NCBI GenBank assembly: GCA_028023455.1
Contig: JAQFVV010006312.1
Coordinates: 1,488,001-1,552,000, forward strand
Direction of reading: 5' to 3'
Source of the DNA: Epiperipatus broadwayi
Taxonomy: Eukaryota; Onychophora; Udeonychophora; Euonychophora; Peripatidae
Length of the DNA: 64,000 nucleotides
In this document: positions 62,880 through 64,000 of the stretch, piece after piece
How the letters are laid out: every line of letters starts with the position of its first letter
Position numbering within the stretch: position 1 is the first letter of the stretch
The notes under the pieces: model-generated
What the model saw: the letters and a program-made list of their open reading frames with translations, nothing else
Database searches by the model: none
Told to the model about the DNA's origin: nothing
Program-made: the position numbers and the translations under genes

Positions 62880-64000
62880 AGATGAAAACTGGTAGCTTAT
62901 AGTGTCATATAATATTTTTAGAGAAAGAGGGTGTGTTATTAACTTGATTTTCATGTATTTTCAGCATATGGTTCATTTACAGAAACTTCTTACTTTGTTT
63001 AAGGAGAATCTATTTTTATATTATACAATGGTTTATAGGGTAGAAGTTGTTTTAATAAGTATGTTAGGTTCTCTACCCAAAGACTGGATTATCATTAATG
63101 GCTGTTTGCCAATACTTGTCATTCTGTTAATGTTATTTATTCTATCATCGCAATATTAGAGATGTATATTGAAGCGGTGTATACCTGTACATAGATACAT
63201 TTTCTTCATGTTTATTTAAATCAACCTATCTCCTATTGTATATGTATAATTTGCTATTAAAACACACACACATTAATAATAGATGCATGTGCCCATGTAC
63301 AAGATAGCATAATTTTCCTAGAGCTAAAATCAATTATTTAAATCATGCAATTGTATTTTAAGTAAAATTACATTTTTTATAAAAGTTAAAATCAATTAGT
63401 GAAAATGATTAAAATACTTTATACAATGGGAGAGAGGTAGGTAGCCATTAAGGAAGGGAATGTAAGTGCTGTAGTTTTCTACCCACACATCCCATTGCCT
63501 AAAATAGTTATAGTTTGACACATTTATATCCTGTGTATATTTCAAGTCATTGTAATAAAAAAATAAATTACAATGCACAGGAAAACAAATTGGCTGCAGA
63601 ATGATATGAGGAAGTGAAGAGTTGATGCACAGCAATTAGTGTAATTGATTTGAAATCCACTAGGCAGAGTCATGAGCTACTACCCCAGCCATAATACAAG
63701 AGATATAAGCATTGAAAGGGGCATTGTTAAGATTATTGTTCTCCTTTATATAATTTGATTACTAAAATTAGTTTTCAAATTATTATTATTGAAATTATAT
63801 TCTACTATATTCTAATACATTAGCCAAGAAAGAATTTTGCCATTCCAGATCTTCTAAGTAAAATATATCAGCAAGAAGATATTAGTTACTCTGCCTAAGA
63901 AGATGACCAGTAAGCTATATTAATTGTTCCTACAAACATATGTGAGTAATTGGGCATCAGCTTCTCCAAGGGTGATCGGTGAAGTGACATCCTGAAAAGT
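62880..64000. other. AT-rich intergenic DNA, nothing recognised
   Basis: An 85-codon plus frame (62902-63159) and a 79-codon minus frame (63396-63635) have no recognisable similarity and no coding-like composition. Confidence 0.35.

Noticed and set aside
62902-63159. 85-codon plus-strand frame
   Set aside because: T-rich, no motif, no upstream signals. Expected by chance in 64 kb of this composition.
1-64000. CRISPR array, prokaryotic operon or ribosome-binding sites
   Set aside because: The sequence is eukaryotic (spliced gene, animal transposons). The only regular direct repeats are the 399-bp units, which have no spacers.

Overview
This is an AT-rich stretch of eukaryotic, almost certainly invertebrate animal, nuclear DNA. 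The support is a spliced animal-type fatty-acyl desaturase with a 5 kb intron, many microsatellites, and decayed animal transposons (LINEs, Penelope-like elements, hAT, piggyBac). The desaturase protein looks protostome-like. I cannot name the phylum.

The only host gene I can support is a stearoyl-CoA (delta-9) desaturase on the + strand. Its last two coding exons are 8815-9020 and 14043-14466. They carry the second and third histidine boxes, and the upstream exons lie outside the window. The 5,022-bp intron holds a MITE (9598-9866) and a broken LINE (about 11440-12850). Another LINE remnant opens the window (1-1730), and smaller LINE pieces lie at 2.1, 6.7 and 61.6-62.8 kb. A broken BED-finger hAT transposase lies at 18.35-19.88 kb (-). 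A broken piggyBac transposase lies at 25.8-26.66 kb (-), between two 365-bp direct repeats. Penelope-like element (PLE) fragments with reverse transcriptase (RT) and GIY-YIG endonuclease remains lie at 22.4-24.45 kb and 48.15-51.6 kb, with related 3'-end segments at 24.53, 26.67, 49.5 and 51.65 kb.

The most interesting region is 33985-35929. It is an array of about five copies of a 399-bp unit, three in one direction and two inverted. Each unit carries a hammerhead self-cleaving ribozyme that can be drawn by hand: stem I in two 6-bp blocks, the core CUGAUGA...GAAA, a 2-bp stem III with a 4-nt loop, and an AUC cleavage site. The cleavage sites on each side are exactly 399 nt apart. This is the architecture of a metazoan retrozyme, a non-autonomous retroelement that moves through small circular RNAs and is thought to use PLE machinery, and PLE remains are present in the same window. 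A second, unrelated palindrome (about 45381-46108) carries a different hammerhead in each arm. It is nested in a larger palindrome (43960-46390), which lies between long inverted repeats (39640-40640 and 46490-46855). The left one of these is itself split by another palindrome (39785-40405).

The remaining sequence (roughly 2.3-6.3, 14.5-18.3, 19.9-22.3, 27-33.9, 36.5-39.6, 40.6-43.9, 51.8-60.6 and 62.9-64 kb) is AT-rich intergenic DNA with old repeats, possible LTR-like segments and microsatellites, and no gene I can defend.
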